Source of the DNA: Bacillota bacterium
GTDB taxonomy: Bacteria > Bacillota > Clostridia > Acetivibrionales > DSM-1351
Reading direction: 5' to 3'
Assembly: GCA_023436515.1 (NCBI GenBank)
Contig: JAEZIV010000185.1
Span: forward strand, 1-5,362
Length of the DNA stretch: 5,362 nucleotides
Shown here: positions 1 through 5,362 of the stretch, piece by piece
Layout of the letters: every line of letters starts with the position of its first letter
Position numbering within the stretch: position 1 is the stretch's first letter
The notes under the pieces: model-generated
What the model was told of the DNA's origin: nothing
What the model saw: only the letters and a program-made list of their open reading frames with translations
Database searches by the model: none
Program-made: the position numbers and the translations under genes

Positions 1-1344
1 GCCCCCCTTACGTGTATCGGCAGTATTACACTGGCAATATTCTTAAGCCCCTCCTTGAGTATTGTATTGCTTTGTGCAATAGCAATAGTGGCAGTTTTAA
101 TTGTCATAAGCATGAAGCTTAGCTATAAGCGATTTGCGAGGGTGCAGAAGGCAATTGATAAAATAAATATCGTGGTTCAGGAATATCTTCTGGGAGTCAG
201 GCTTGTTAAGGCCTTTGGTAGATACGAGGGCGAGGAGAAGAGGTTTGCTTCCGCAAATTCCGACTTATATGAAAAAAGTGTAGCATCTCAGATAGTAATC
301 GCATATTTTTCACCGGTCATGTCCTTAACAATAAGCACAGGAATAGCTGCTATCCTCTACATGGGAAGTATTCTTTTCGGGAGTGGGCAGCTTGAGGTGG
401 GTAAGGTGGCAGCCTTCATCAACTACATGAGCCAGATATTGTTTTCTATGATAATGATTACTAACATATTTAATACCTTCATCCGTACAAAGGCCTCCAG
501 CGAGAGAATTGAAGAGGTATTGGCAGGTGAAGAGGATTTTACAAGCAACGGAGGTTCCAAGGAGTTTGAAGCCGGAGCGCTGGAGTTCAGGGATGTATGC
601 TTTGCATATCCGGGAGGCAGCGGACAGCCGGTTTTAAAAAATCTTTCCTTTAAAATTGATAAGGGTGAAACTTTGGCAGTTATAGGTCCTACAGGTTCGG
701 GAAAATCAACACTGTCCTGGCTGTGTGTGCGCTTTTATGATGTAAATGAGGGAGCAATCAGTATCGGCGGCATAAATATTAAGGATATAAAAACCAGTGA
801 GCTCAGAGATAATATTGCCCTTGCACCACAGAAAAGCATACTTTTTACCGGTACTGTGGGTGAAAACCTTTCTTACGGAAAAGCAGCTGCCGAGGAAGCT
901 CAGCTTATTGAGGCAGCAGTAAATGCTCAGGCTCACGGCTTTATAGAGAAAATGGAGAAGAGGTATGATAGTATTCTTGGACAAAATGGTGTCAACCTTT
1001 CCGGTGGACAGAAGCAGAGGCTGTCTATAGCAAGGGCTCTCGCAAAAGAAGCACCCATAATTATTCTGGATGACTGTACAAGTGCCCTTGATGCAATAAC
1101 CGAAGCTAAGGTCAGAAAAGTCCTCAGGAGCCTTGATAACAGAAGCATCATAATTATGATAACTCAAAGAGTGGGCACTGCTATGACAGCAGATAGGATT
1201 CTGGTGCTGGATAATGGCGTAAATGTGGGATTTGGAAAGCATGCAGACCTCCTTGAAAACTGCAGCACCTATAGAGAGATATATGATTCCCAGATAGGAG
1301 GTGCTATAGTTCCATGTCAGACAGAAATTCATCAAAGCAACTGA
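1..1344 (+). CDS. Heterodimeric ABC exporter, degenerate-site half-transporter subunit (TM287/BmrC type), 5' truncated by window edge
   Basis: This is an integral membrane half-transporter with fused transmembrane and ATPase domains, probably exporting a drug, lipid or other amphipath. The reading frame is open from base 1; the TTG at 55 is internal, not a start. Numbering from the first codon in the window, residues 1-165 carry the last four or so membrane helices and an intracellular loop with the typical VKAF motif. The ATPase domain follows: Walker A GPTGSGKST at 229-237, Q-loop Gln277, signature LSGGQ at 333-337, Walker B ILDD at 355-358, D-loop SALD at 361-364. The catalytic Glu is replaced by Asp358 and the H-loop His by Gln389 (ITQR), which is how the non-hydrolysing member of TM287/TM288-like pairs looks. 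TM287 has about 577 residues, so roughly 130 N-terminal residues are missing here. The gene overlaps the next subunit gene by 31 bases. The substrate cannot be read from the sequence. Confidence 0.95.
   Translation, partial: APLTCIGSITLAIFLSPSLSIVLLCAIAIVAVLIVISMKLSYKRFARVQKAIDKINIVVQEYLLGVRLVKAFGRYEGEEKRFASANSDLYEKSVASQIVIAYFSPVMSLTISTGIAAILYMGSILFGSGQLEVGKVAAFINYMSQILFSMIMITNIFNTFIRTKASSERIEEVLAGEEDFTSNGGSKEFEAGALEFRDVCFAYPGGSGQPVLKNLSFKIDKGETLAVIGPTGSGKSTLSWLCVRFYDVNEGAISIGGINIKDIKTSELRDNIALAPQKSILFTGTVGENLSYGKAAAEEAQLIEAAVNAQAHGFIEKMEKRYDSILGQNGVNLSGGQKQRLSIARALAKEAPIIILDDCTSALDAITEAKVRKVLRSLDNRSIIIMITQRVGTAMTADRILVLDNGVNVGFGKHADLLENCSTYREIYDSQIGGAIVPCQTEIHQSN
1296..1303 (+). promoter_or_regulatory. 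Ribosome binding site of the second ABC subunit, inside the first subunit gene
   Basis: AGGAGGTG lies 10 bases before the ATG at 1314 and within the coding sequence of the upstream subunit. It supports the start at 1314 over the in-frame ATG at 1350, which has no purine-rich site before it. Its position suggests translational coupling of the two subunits. Confidence 0.75.
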
Positions 1345-3182
1345 ACAACATGCCTAATTTAGGTAGATGGGGTGGGGGAGGAGCTCTGCAAAGATTTAAG
1401 CCCGGTGCTAAGCCTAAAAATACCAGGGCTACCTTGCTAAGGCTGATAAAAATGTTCGGAAAGTGGAGAAAATCACTGATATTGGCTGCTTTCCTAACCA
1501 TTATATCGGCTTCAGCAGCACTAATTACACCTTATTTGCTTGGAGCGGCCATCAATACCTTTGATATAAATTCAAATACTGTAAATGAAAAGCTACTGAA
1601 AACAATTATTTTGGGTCTCATATGCTGCTATATTACCAGTTGGGTCATAGACACTCTAAACGGAATACTTATGGCAAGGGTTACCCAAAGCCTTGTAAGG
1701 TACATAAGGACCGAGTTTTTTTCAAAGCTCCAGAGAATACCTCTGAACTTTTATGATACAAGGGCACACGGCGATACCATGAGCAGGATCACAAATGATG
1801 TTGACAACATAAGCAGTACCGTTGGACAGACCACAACTCAGCTCATATCCAGCACTTTCTCAATAATGGGCTCCCTTTTTATGATGCTTATCCTAAGTCC
1901 GCCCCTGACTTTGGTAGCTCTTATAACAATTCCGTTGGTGTTTATACTGACAAAGACCATAGCCTCACGAAGCAGGAGGTATTTCTCCAGTCAGCAGAAA
2001 ACTCTGGGCACATTGAACGGTGTTATTGAGGAAAGCATAGTGGGCTTTAAGCTGGTGAAGGCCTTTAACAGGCAGGAAAAGGTTTTGGAGGATTTTAGGG
2101 CTGTAAACCTGAACCTTTGTGAGTATTCTACAAAAGCTCAGATCTGGGCAGGCTTCCTAATGCCCTTTATGAATGTAATCAATAACCTGAGCTATACCCT
2201 TATTGCCAGTGTTGGAGGCTTTATGGCAGTCAGGGAGTTTATATCTGTAGGTGTGGTGGTGAGCTTCCTTACATACTCAAGACAGTTTGGAATGCCTCTG
2301 AATAATTTAGCGGGAATGTTTAATACTATTCAGTCTGCTTTAGCCGGTGCTGAAAGAGTATTTGAAATATTGGATGAAAAGGAGGAAGTATCGGATAAGC
2401 AAAACCTCAAAGACCTTAAAAATGTTATGGGGAAGGTGGAATTCAGGGAGGTATCCTTTTCCTATACAAAAGGAAGGTCTGTGCTGAGTAAGGTCAGCTT
2501 CGAGGTTCACCCAGGAGAGGTTGTGGCTTTGGTAGGGGAAACAGGTGCCGGGAAAACAACCATTGTGAATCTTCTTACCCGATTTTATGAAATAGAGGAA
2601 GGACAGATTTTTATAGATGATATCGACATTACCGACATATCGAGAAAGCAGCTCAGAAACTGTTTTTCGGTGGTATTGCAGGATACCTGCCTATTTACCG
2701 GCAGTATAGCCGATAATATAAGATATTCGCGTCCTGAGGCTACAGACACAGAGGTAAAGGCTGCGGCAATAATGGCTCATGCAGACAGCTTTATTTCGAG
2801 GCTGCCAAAGGGCTACGATACTCAGGTGTCAGGCAGCTCCGACAACCTTAGCCAGGGTCAGCGGCAGCTTATAGCTATTTCCAGGGCAGTCTTGTGTCAG
2901 GCGCCAATATTAATTCTTGATGAGGCTACCAGCAGTGTGGATACTAAAACCGAGAAGGAAATACAGCAAGCCCTTTTAAAGCTTATGAAGAACCATACCA
3001 GCTTCCTTATAGCTCACAGACTGTCAACTATTCGAGATGCCGATAAAATTCTTGTTATCGGTAACGGTGGAATACTTGAAGGAGGCACTCATGATGAGCT
3101 TATGGAGAAAAGGGGCCATTATTACTCTATGGTAATCAGCCAGCTGGGCCTTGAAAAAGAGCAGGCAGTTGACATGATATAA
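1314..3182 (+). CDS. Heterodimeric ABC exporter, catalytically competent half-transporter subunit (TM288/BmrD type)
   Basis: This is the 622-residue partner of the preceding half-transporter; the two should form one exporter in the cytoplasmic membrane. Residues 1-38 are a soluble leader rich in Gly, Asn and Lys (GRWGGGG at 17-23), a type common in this subunit class. Six membrane helices span about 52-330. The ATPase domain has Walker A GETGAGKTT at 408-416, Q-loop Gln456, signature LSQGQ at 512-516, Walker B ILDE with catalytic Glu537, D-loop SSVD at 540-543 and H-loop His568. The signature deviates (Gln for the first Gly), as in TM288. In known heterodimers this signature faces the degenerate Walker site of the partner, while the partner's normal LSGGQ completes the hydrolysing site; that assignment here is by family analogy. 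The ATG at 1314 is chosen for its strong upstream ribosome binding site. The length is close to the family norm of about 600. Substrate unknown. Confidence 0.96.
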   Translation: MSDRNSSKQLNNMPNLGRWGGGGALQRFKPGAKPKNTRATLLRLIKMFGKWRKSLILAAFLTIISASAALITPYLLGAAINTFDINSNTVNEKLLKTIILGLICCYITSWVIDTLNGILMARVTQSLVRYIRTEFFSKLQRIPLNFYDTRAHGDTMSRITNDVDNISSTVGQTTTQLISSTFSIMGSLFMMLILSPPLTLVALITIPLVFILTKTIASRSRRYFSSQQKTLGTLNGVIEESIVGFKLVKAFNRQEKVLEDFRAVNLNLCEYSTKAQIWAGFLMPFMNVINNLSYTLIASVGGFMAVREFISVGVVVSFLTYSRQFGMPLNNLAGMFNTIQSALAGAERVFEILDEKEEVSDKQNLKDLKNVMGKVEFREVSFSYTKGRSVLSKVSFEVHPGEVVALVGETGAGKTTIVNLLTRFYEIEEGQIFIDDIDITDISRKQLRNCFSVVLQDTCLFTGSIADNIRYSRPEATDTEVKAAAIMAHADSFISRLPKGYDTQVSGSSDNLSQGQRQLIAISRAVLCQAPILILDEATSSVDTKTEKEIQQALLKLMKNHTSFLIAHRLSTIRDADKILVIGNGGILEGGTHDELMEKRGHYYSMVISQLGLEKEQAVDMI

Positions 3183-3260
3183 CCAGTATATTACAATTAA
3201 AAAAATCCCTTGGACCAAAAGGCCGCAGGCAATAAATGTCCGGCGTATACAAGATTAAGT

Positions 3261-3265
3261 AAGGA
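3261..3265 (+). promoter_or_regulatory. Ribosome binding site deciding the isomerase start
   Basis: AAGGA ends 10 bases before the ATG at 3276. An in-frame TTG at 3210 would add 22 residues but has only an A-rich stretch before it, and the added residues do not look like the start of a TIM barrel. The ATG at 3276 gives the typical first beta strand, MKISIATATF. Confidence 0.65.
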
Positions 3266-3275
3266 CAGGTATTAT

Positions 3276-4076
3276 ATGAAAATATCTATAGCTACCGCAA
3301 CCTTTTACAACATTCCCTTTACTGAGGCACTGGAGCTCATAAAAAAAGCTGGTTTTGACAGCATTGAGCTGGATACCTATTGGACCGGCGGTGATAACTG
3401 GGAGGTTACACAGCATCTTAGAAACATAAGGCCAAAGGAGGTTCTTAAGCTCGTAAGAGACAGCGGTCTGAGAATTAATTCCTTGCATGATATGGGAGGA
3501 GTTGTTTTTAAGGATACCGATTCGCCCATAAGCCGTGATATTTTTGAATATCTGGAGTTTGGGGCTGAAGACATACCCTGTATCGTGTTCCATGCCCCTC
3601 ACAAAAAAACCGAGGATAAGGCCTGGTGGGACAGATACAGTAAAACAGCCGGAGAGCACTACAAGGTACTTAGTAAGGATTTCATAATTTGCATAGAAAA
3701 CATACAGAATTTTCAGGGATATCAAACCTCCTTGATTCATCCTGCCGAAATGCTGAAATTCGTCAAGGAAAACGGCCTGTACATAAATATGGATACCACT
3801 CATTACGCACAATGCAGCTTAGATATAGTAGCTGTTGCAGAGTCAAGCAGGGAATATGTTAAAGGAGTACATTTCAGCGATTATCGGGATATGAAGAGGC
3901 ACCTTTTTCCGGGAGAGGGAGTGCTGGACCTTGCCGGGATGCTTAAGGCCTTGAACCTCGATGATATTCATGCTTTTACCCTTGAGTGCAACATACCCTA
4001 TGAGGAAGGAAATCCATCGGTAGCAATTGAGGGGATGAAAAAGGCCAGAGACTATGTCTTAAAAATAATCACTTAA
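3276..4076 (+). CDS. Sugar phosphate isomerase/epimerase-like TIM-barrel protein (AP endonuclease 2 superfamily)
   Basis: This 266-residue cytoplasmic protein resembles the xylose-isomerase-like TIM-barrel family (Pfam AP_endonuc_2, COG1082 type), whose members isomerise or epimerise sugars and inositol derivatives using a divalent metal. The order of motifs fits a complete barrel: first strand KISIAT; Glu31 in SIELD; His71 and His106 (FHAPH); Glu141 in CIEN; Asp173 and His176 in NMDTTH; His199 in GVHFSD; His209 before FPGEG; Glu237 in TLEC. Glu141, Asp173, His199 and Glu237 are the likely metal ligands by family analogy. The length is normal, with no signal peptide. It starts 93 bases after the ABC pair with no clear terminator between them, and is followed at 64 bases by the FMN-binding gene, so it may be cotranscribed with both. 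The substrate is not identifiable. An AP endonuclease role is unlikely given the weak resemblance to Nfo itself. Confidence 0.88.
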   Translation: MKISIATATFYNIPFTEALELIKKAGFDSIELDTYWTGGDNWEVTQHLRNIRPKEVLKLVRDSGLRINSLHDMGGVVFKDTDSPISRDIFEYLEFGAEDIPCIVFHAPHKKTEDKAWWDRYSKTAGEHYKVLSKDFIICIENIQNFQGYQTSLIHPAEMLKFVKENGLYINMDTTHYAQCSLDIVAVAESSREYVKGVHFSDYRDMKRHLFPGEGVLDLAGMLKALNLDDIHAFTLECNIPYEEGNPSVAIEGMKKARDYVLKIIT

Positions 4077-4088
4077 GAGAGCTTTATT

Positions 4089-4115
4089 TGGACACGGTGA
4101 AATGCAGCCTATAAC
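4089..4115 (+). promoter_or_regulatory. Candidate sigma-A promoter before the FMN-binding gene
   Basis: TGGACA at 4089-4094 (one mismatch to TTGACA) and TATAAC at 4110-4115 (one mismatch to TATAAT) are separated by 15 bases, shorter than ideal. A transcript from here would start near 4122, leaving a short leader to the ATG at 4141. This is a consensus match only; cotranscription with the isomerase is equally possible. Confidence 0.25.
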
Positions 4116-4130
4116 AAAATAAAAGACCTT

Positions 4131-4135
4131 AGGAG
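4131..4135 (+). promoter_or_regulatory. Ribosome binding site of the FMN-binding protein gene
   Basis: AGGAG lies 5 bases before the ATG at 4141, and no other start codon in this frame fits nearby. It supports the 135-residue form with a lysine-rich N terminus. Confidence 0.65.
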
Positions 4136-4140
4136 TTAAA

Positions 4141-4548
4141 ATGAAAAAGAAGCATATTGTAATAATTATTGTACTGATAGCCGGAATAGTCTGCAGCTAC
4201 GCTGGCTATAAGGGTATTCGGTCCTTTCTTGACTTAAGAAAGTATCAGCAGCAGGTAAAAGAGATCAGAATTGAAAATGTAGACCTGGGACGAATACCTG
4301 ACGGAATTTACATAGGAAGTGCTGAGGTGCTTTGGATAGCAGCCGAGGTTAAGGTCCAGGTTAAGGACCATAGCATTGTTAAAATAGACCTGATTAAGCA
4401 TAAGAACGGTCGTGGCGGCAAGGCTGAAGCTATCCCGGACAAGGTAGTTGAAGCACAGTCTCTGCAGGTGGAAGCAATTTCAGGGGCTACCAACAGCAGT
4501 AAGGTTATTCTCAAGGCTATAGAAAATGCTTTAAGGAGCGGTGAGTAG
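4141..4548 (+). CDS. Small membrane-anchored FMN-binding domain protein
   Basis: This 135-residue protein has a positive N terminus (MKKKH) and one hydrophobic segment at about residues 5-24, so it is probably anchored in the membrane with its domain outside. Residues 54-132 match the FMN_bind family (PF04205, as in RnfG and NqrC): DGIYIGSA at 54-61, an alternating beta region KVQVKDHSIVKIDLI, then EAISGATNSSKVILKAIENAL. In this family an FMN phosphate is bound covalently to the Thr of the (S/T)GAT motif by the flavin transferase ApbE; the matching residue here is Thr117. The position three before the motif Ser, often Asp, is Glu111. Cys18 does not sit in a good lipobox, so I do not call it a lipoprotein. 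It probably moves electrons at the cell surface, but no Rnf, Nqr or ApbE partner is in view. It follows the isomerase by 64 bases. Confidence 0.88.
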   Translation: MKKKHIVIIIVLIAGIVCSYAGYKGIRSFLDLRKYQQQVKEIRIENVDLGRIPDGIYIGSAEVLWIAAEVKVQVKDHSIVKIDLIKHKNGRGGKAEAIPDKVVEAQSLQVEAISGATNSSKVILKAIENALRSGE

Positions 4549-4561
4549 TGGTGTAGCAATT

Positions 4562-4919
4562 AAACCCAAAACTCTCCATTTTGCCAATGAGAATAAGCTT
4601 TGCGACATATGACATACTCTAAGTTAATTTCTGTAGCTTTCTGTTTCTTCTGAAAAATCCGATTGTCATATTGGTATCCTCGGTCACTTTGATTGAGTGG
4701 GTGTACATCCGGTTCTACTATAACAGCATCATGAAATGTATCGATGTTCAATGCAATTTATTGGCATCATTGACCATATAGTACCCTATTTACCTATCAA
4801 ACAATCAATTATTATTACTCTAAATCATCCCGTATCCTTCGATACACTTTATCATGGCTTTCTTCGTGAGCTTTTTTATTTTTCATCAATAATTTATTTG
4901 CAATATAGTATTTAGCCAA
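4562..4919 (-). pseudogene. Decayed IS3-family OrfB transposase fragment
   Basis: Read on the minus strand, pieces of an IS3-family transposase appear in the right order but in different frames. At 4919-4818: KYYIANK, then HEESHDKVYRRIRDDLE, the HTH_21-type segment, ended by TAA. At 4812-4801: IIDC, then after a lost base DR-stop-IGYYMVNDANKLH to 4751. At 4751-4617: NIDTFHDAVIVEPDV, then QSDRGYQYDNRIFQKK, the second catalytic Asp region (normally HSDRG). At 4615-4565 in another frame: MSYVAKLILIGKMESFG, matching the family's MSRVGKCIDNGPMEGFWG block with the third catalytic acid. About 70-90 residues, including the first catalytic Asp, are missing between the first two pieces. OrfA and terminal inverted repeats were not found. 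It starts almost directly after the FMN-binding gene stop, in opposite orientation. It cannot encode an active transposase. The family call rests on remembered consensus, not a search. Confidence 0.8.
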
Positions 4920-5078
4920 GTCTATTTACCTCTTGTTAATCTACTCAAATAATAGATTTAGGTTATACCAAATGATCTTAAAGTTTATTTGCAGAGCTTA
5001 TCTTTTATTTTATATATCAGTTTTACTAATAATTTCAATTATCAAGTTTACTGTTGTTACGAAATTTTTCCAACATGA
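4920..5078. other. AT-rich spacer without recognisable gene
   Basis: This stretch is strongly AT-rich, and stops interrupt every frame at short intervals. It lies on the 5' side of the transposase remnant, where the rest of OrfB and OrfA would have been, but I could not recognise transposase sequence in it. A 6-base inverted repeat, AATCTA at 4938-4943 and TAGATT at 4953-4958 with a 9-base loop, is too weak and AT-rich to be called a terminator. Confidence 0.5.
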
Positions 5079-5107
5079 TTGGCAAGTAAAAACAATTATG
5101 ATACTAT
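5079..5107 (+). promoter_or_regulatory. Candidate promoter of the exported-protein gene
   Basis: TTGGCA at 5079-5084 and TACTAT at 5102-5107 are separated by 17 bases, the ideal sigma-A spacing, about 43 bases upstream of the ATG at 5150. Each hexamer has mismatches to consensus, and AT-rich DNA yields such matches by chance. Confidence 0.35.
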
Positions 5108-5139
5108 AACTACAAATATTAACAAAAATATTAATTTAT

Positions 5140-5144
5140 GGGGG
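5140..5144 (+). promoter_or_regulatory. Ribosome binding site of the exported-protein gene
   Basis: GGGGG lies 5 bases before the ATG at 5150. A second in-frame ATG at 5138 overlaps this G run and has no purine-rich site of its own, so 5150 is preferred. Confidence 0.45.
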
Positions 5145-5149
5145 TTTGT

Positions 5150-5362
5150 ATGAAACATAGAAAAAGTTTTGTAGCTTCAATTTTTTTGTAGTAAGTTTGA
5201 TTGTAGGGACAACTGTTTATGCTGCAAATTTGGGTACTTTATCACATTGGTATTCCGAGGGTTCTTCAATTGCACGATGGTCATCTGCTCCAACTACTTG
5301 GTCCCTCGTCTCTAATAGTTTTGATTCTATGGAGTTTCTACAATATGTTAACCACGCAAGAG
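5150..5362 (+). pseudogene. Exported protein, N-terminal part, frame broken in signal peptide at a T7 run; runs off window end
   Basis: From ATG 5150 the frame reads MKHRKSFVASIFL and stops at TAG 5189-5191, with TAA next. In the -1 frame from 5188 coding resumes as VVSLIVGTTVYA, completing a normal signal peptide (charged start, hydrophobic core, AxA-like VYA before Ala-Asn), followed by an open frame to the window edge: NLGTLSHWYSEGSSIARW and on to FLQYVNHAR, rich in Ser, Trp and Tyr. The frames join if the T run at 5181-5187 had eight Ts, or by a -1 slip on the heptamer T TTT TTG at 5182-5188. So this is a pseudogene, a sequencing error in a homopolymer, or a slippage-dependent gene. The second frame has only a TTG at 5197 as a poor alternative start inside the hydrophobic core. 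I do not recognise the mature protein family from about 47 residues. Confidence 0.6.

Noticed and set aside
706..1335. 209-codon open frame on the minus strand opposite the first ABC gene
   Set aside because: It lies entirely opposite a well-supported ABC ATPase domain, its translation is Cys/Ser/Tyr-rich without motifs, and it has no convincing start site. It is a shadow frame.
3201..3246. Possible hairpins (CCTT/AAGG, GCCG/CGGC) between the ABC pair and the isomerase
   Set aside because: Stems are only 4-5 bases with no following T run, so they do not support a terminator.
3210..3275. TTG at 3210 as start of the isomerase, adding 22 residues
   Set aside because: No ribosome binding site precedes it. 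The ATG at 3276 has AAGGA at good spacing and gives the usual first beta strand.
3255..3812. 185-codon open frame on the minus strand opposite the isomerase gene
   Set aside because: It is antisense to a complete TIM-barrel gene with family motifs, has no ribosome site and no recognisable domain.
4560..4751. 63-codon minus-strand open frame as an independent small gene
   Set aside because: Its middle part is the QSDRGYQY region of an IS3 transposase and its last third is out of frame with the family's continuing block, so it is part of a broken transposase gene.
4856..4880. Possible terminator ending in TTTTTT after GAGC
   Set aside because: The stem would be about 3-4 base pairs, and the stretch is explained as the complement of the transposase remnant's Lys-rich segment.
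4893..4993. 10-base direct repeat TTTATTTGCA at 4893-4902 and 4984-4993
   Set aside because: It is a single short repeat in very AT-rich DNA, expected by chance, and it does not flank the transposase remnant as a target duplication would.

Overview
The window looks like chromosomal DNA of a low-to-moderate GC, Gram-positive anaerobe of the Clostridia. A Ruminiclostridium or other cellulolytic Clostridium-like genome is my best guess, but this is inference. The clues are strong AGGAGG-type ribosome binding sites, AT-leaning codon use with many AGG/AGA and ATA codons, a Thermotoga/Firmicutes-type heterodimeric ABC exporter, and a small stand-alone FMN-binding protein.

Layout: (1) Positions 1-3182 hold two half-transporter ABC exporter genes on the + strand. 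The first lacks its 5' end, which lies outside the window, and its last 31 bases overlap the start of the second. They form an asymmetric pair: the first has a degenerate ATPase site (Asp for the catalytic Glu, Gln for the H-loop His), while the second has the canonical catalytic Glu and His but an LSQGQ signature. This is the arrangement of TM287/TM288 and BmrC/BmrD. (2) Positions 3276-4076 encode a TIM-barrel sugar phosphate isomerase/epimerase-like protein. (3) Positions 4141-4548 encode a short membrane-anchored FMN-binding domain protein with an SGAT flavinylation-type motif. These four genes are co-directional, with gaps of 93 and 64 bases and no convincing terminator between them, so they may form one transcription unit.

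(4) Just after the FMN-binding gene the character of the DNA changes. From about 4560 to 4920 the minus strand carries a decayed IS3-family OrfB transposase, with several frameshifts, stops and a large internal deletion. (5) From 4920 to about 5078 the sequence is AT-rich with no recognisable gene. (6) A candidate promoter and ribosome binding site then precede a + strand gene at 5150 that encodes a signal peptide and the start of an exported protein. Its reading frame is broken after 13 codons at a run of seven T, and it runs off the window end.

How the parts work together: the two ABC subunits very probably assemble into one drug- or lipid-type exporter. A functional link from the exporter to the isomerase and the FMN-binding protein is suggested only by gene order. 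I see no tRNA, rRNA, CRISPR array or clearly new multi-gene system. The least ordinary items are the T-run frame break in the exported protein and the fossil IS3 transposase.
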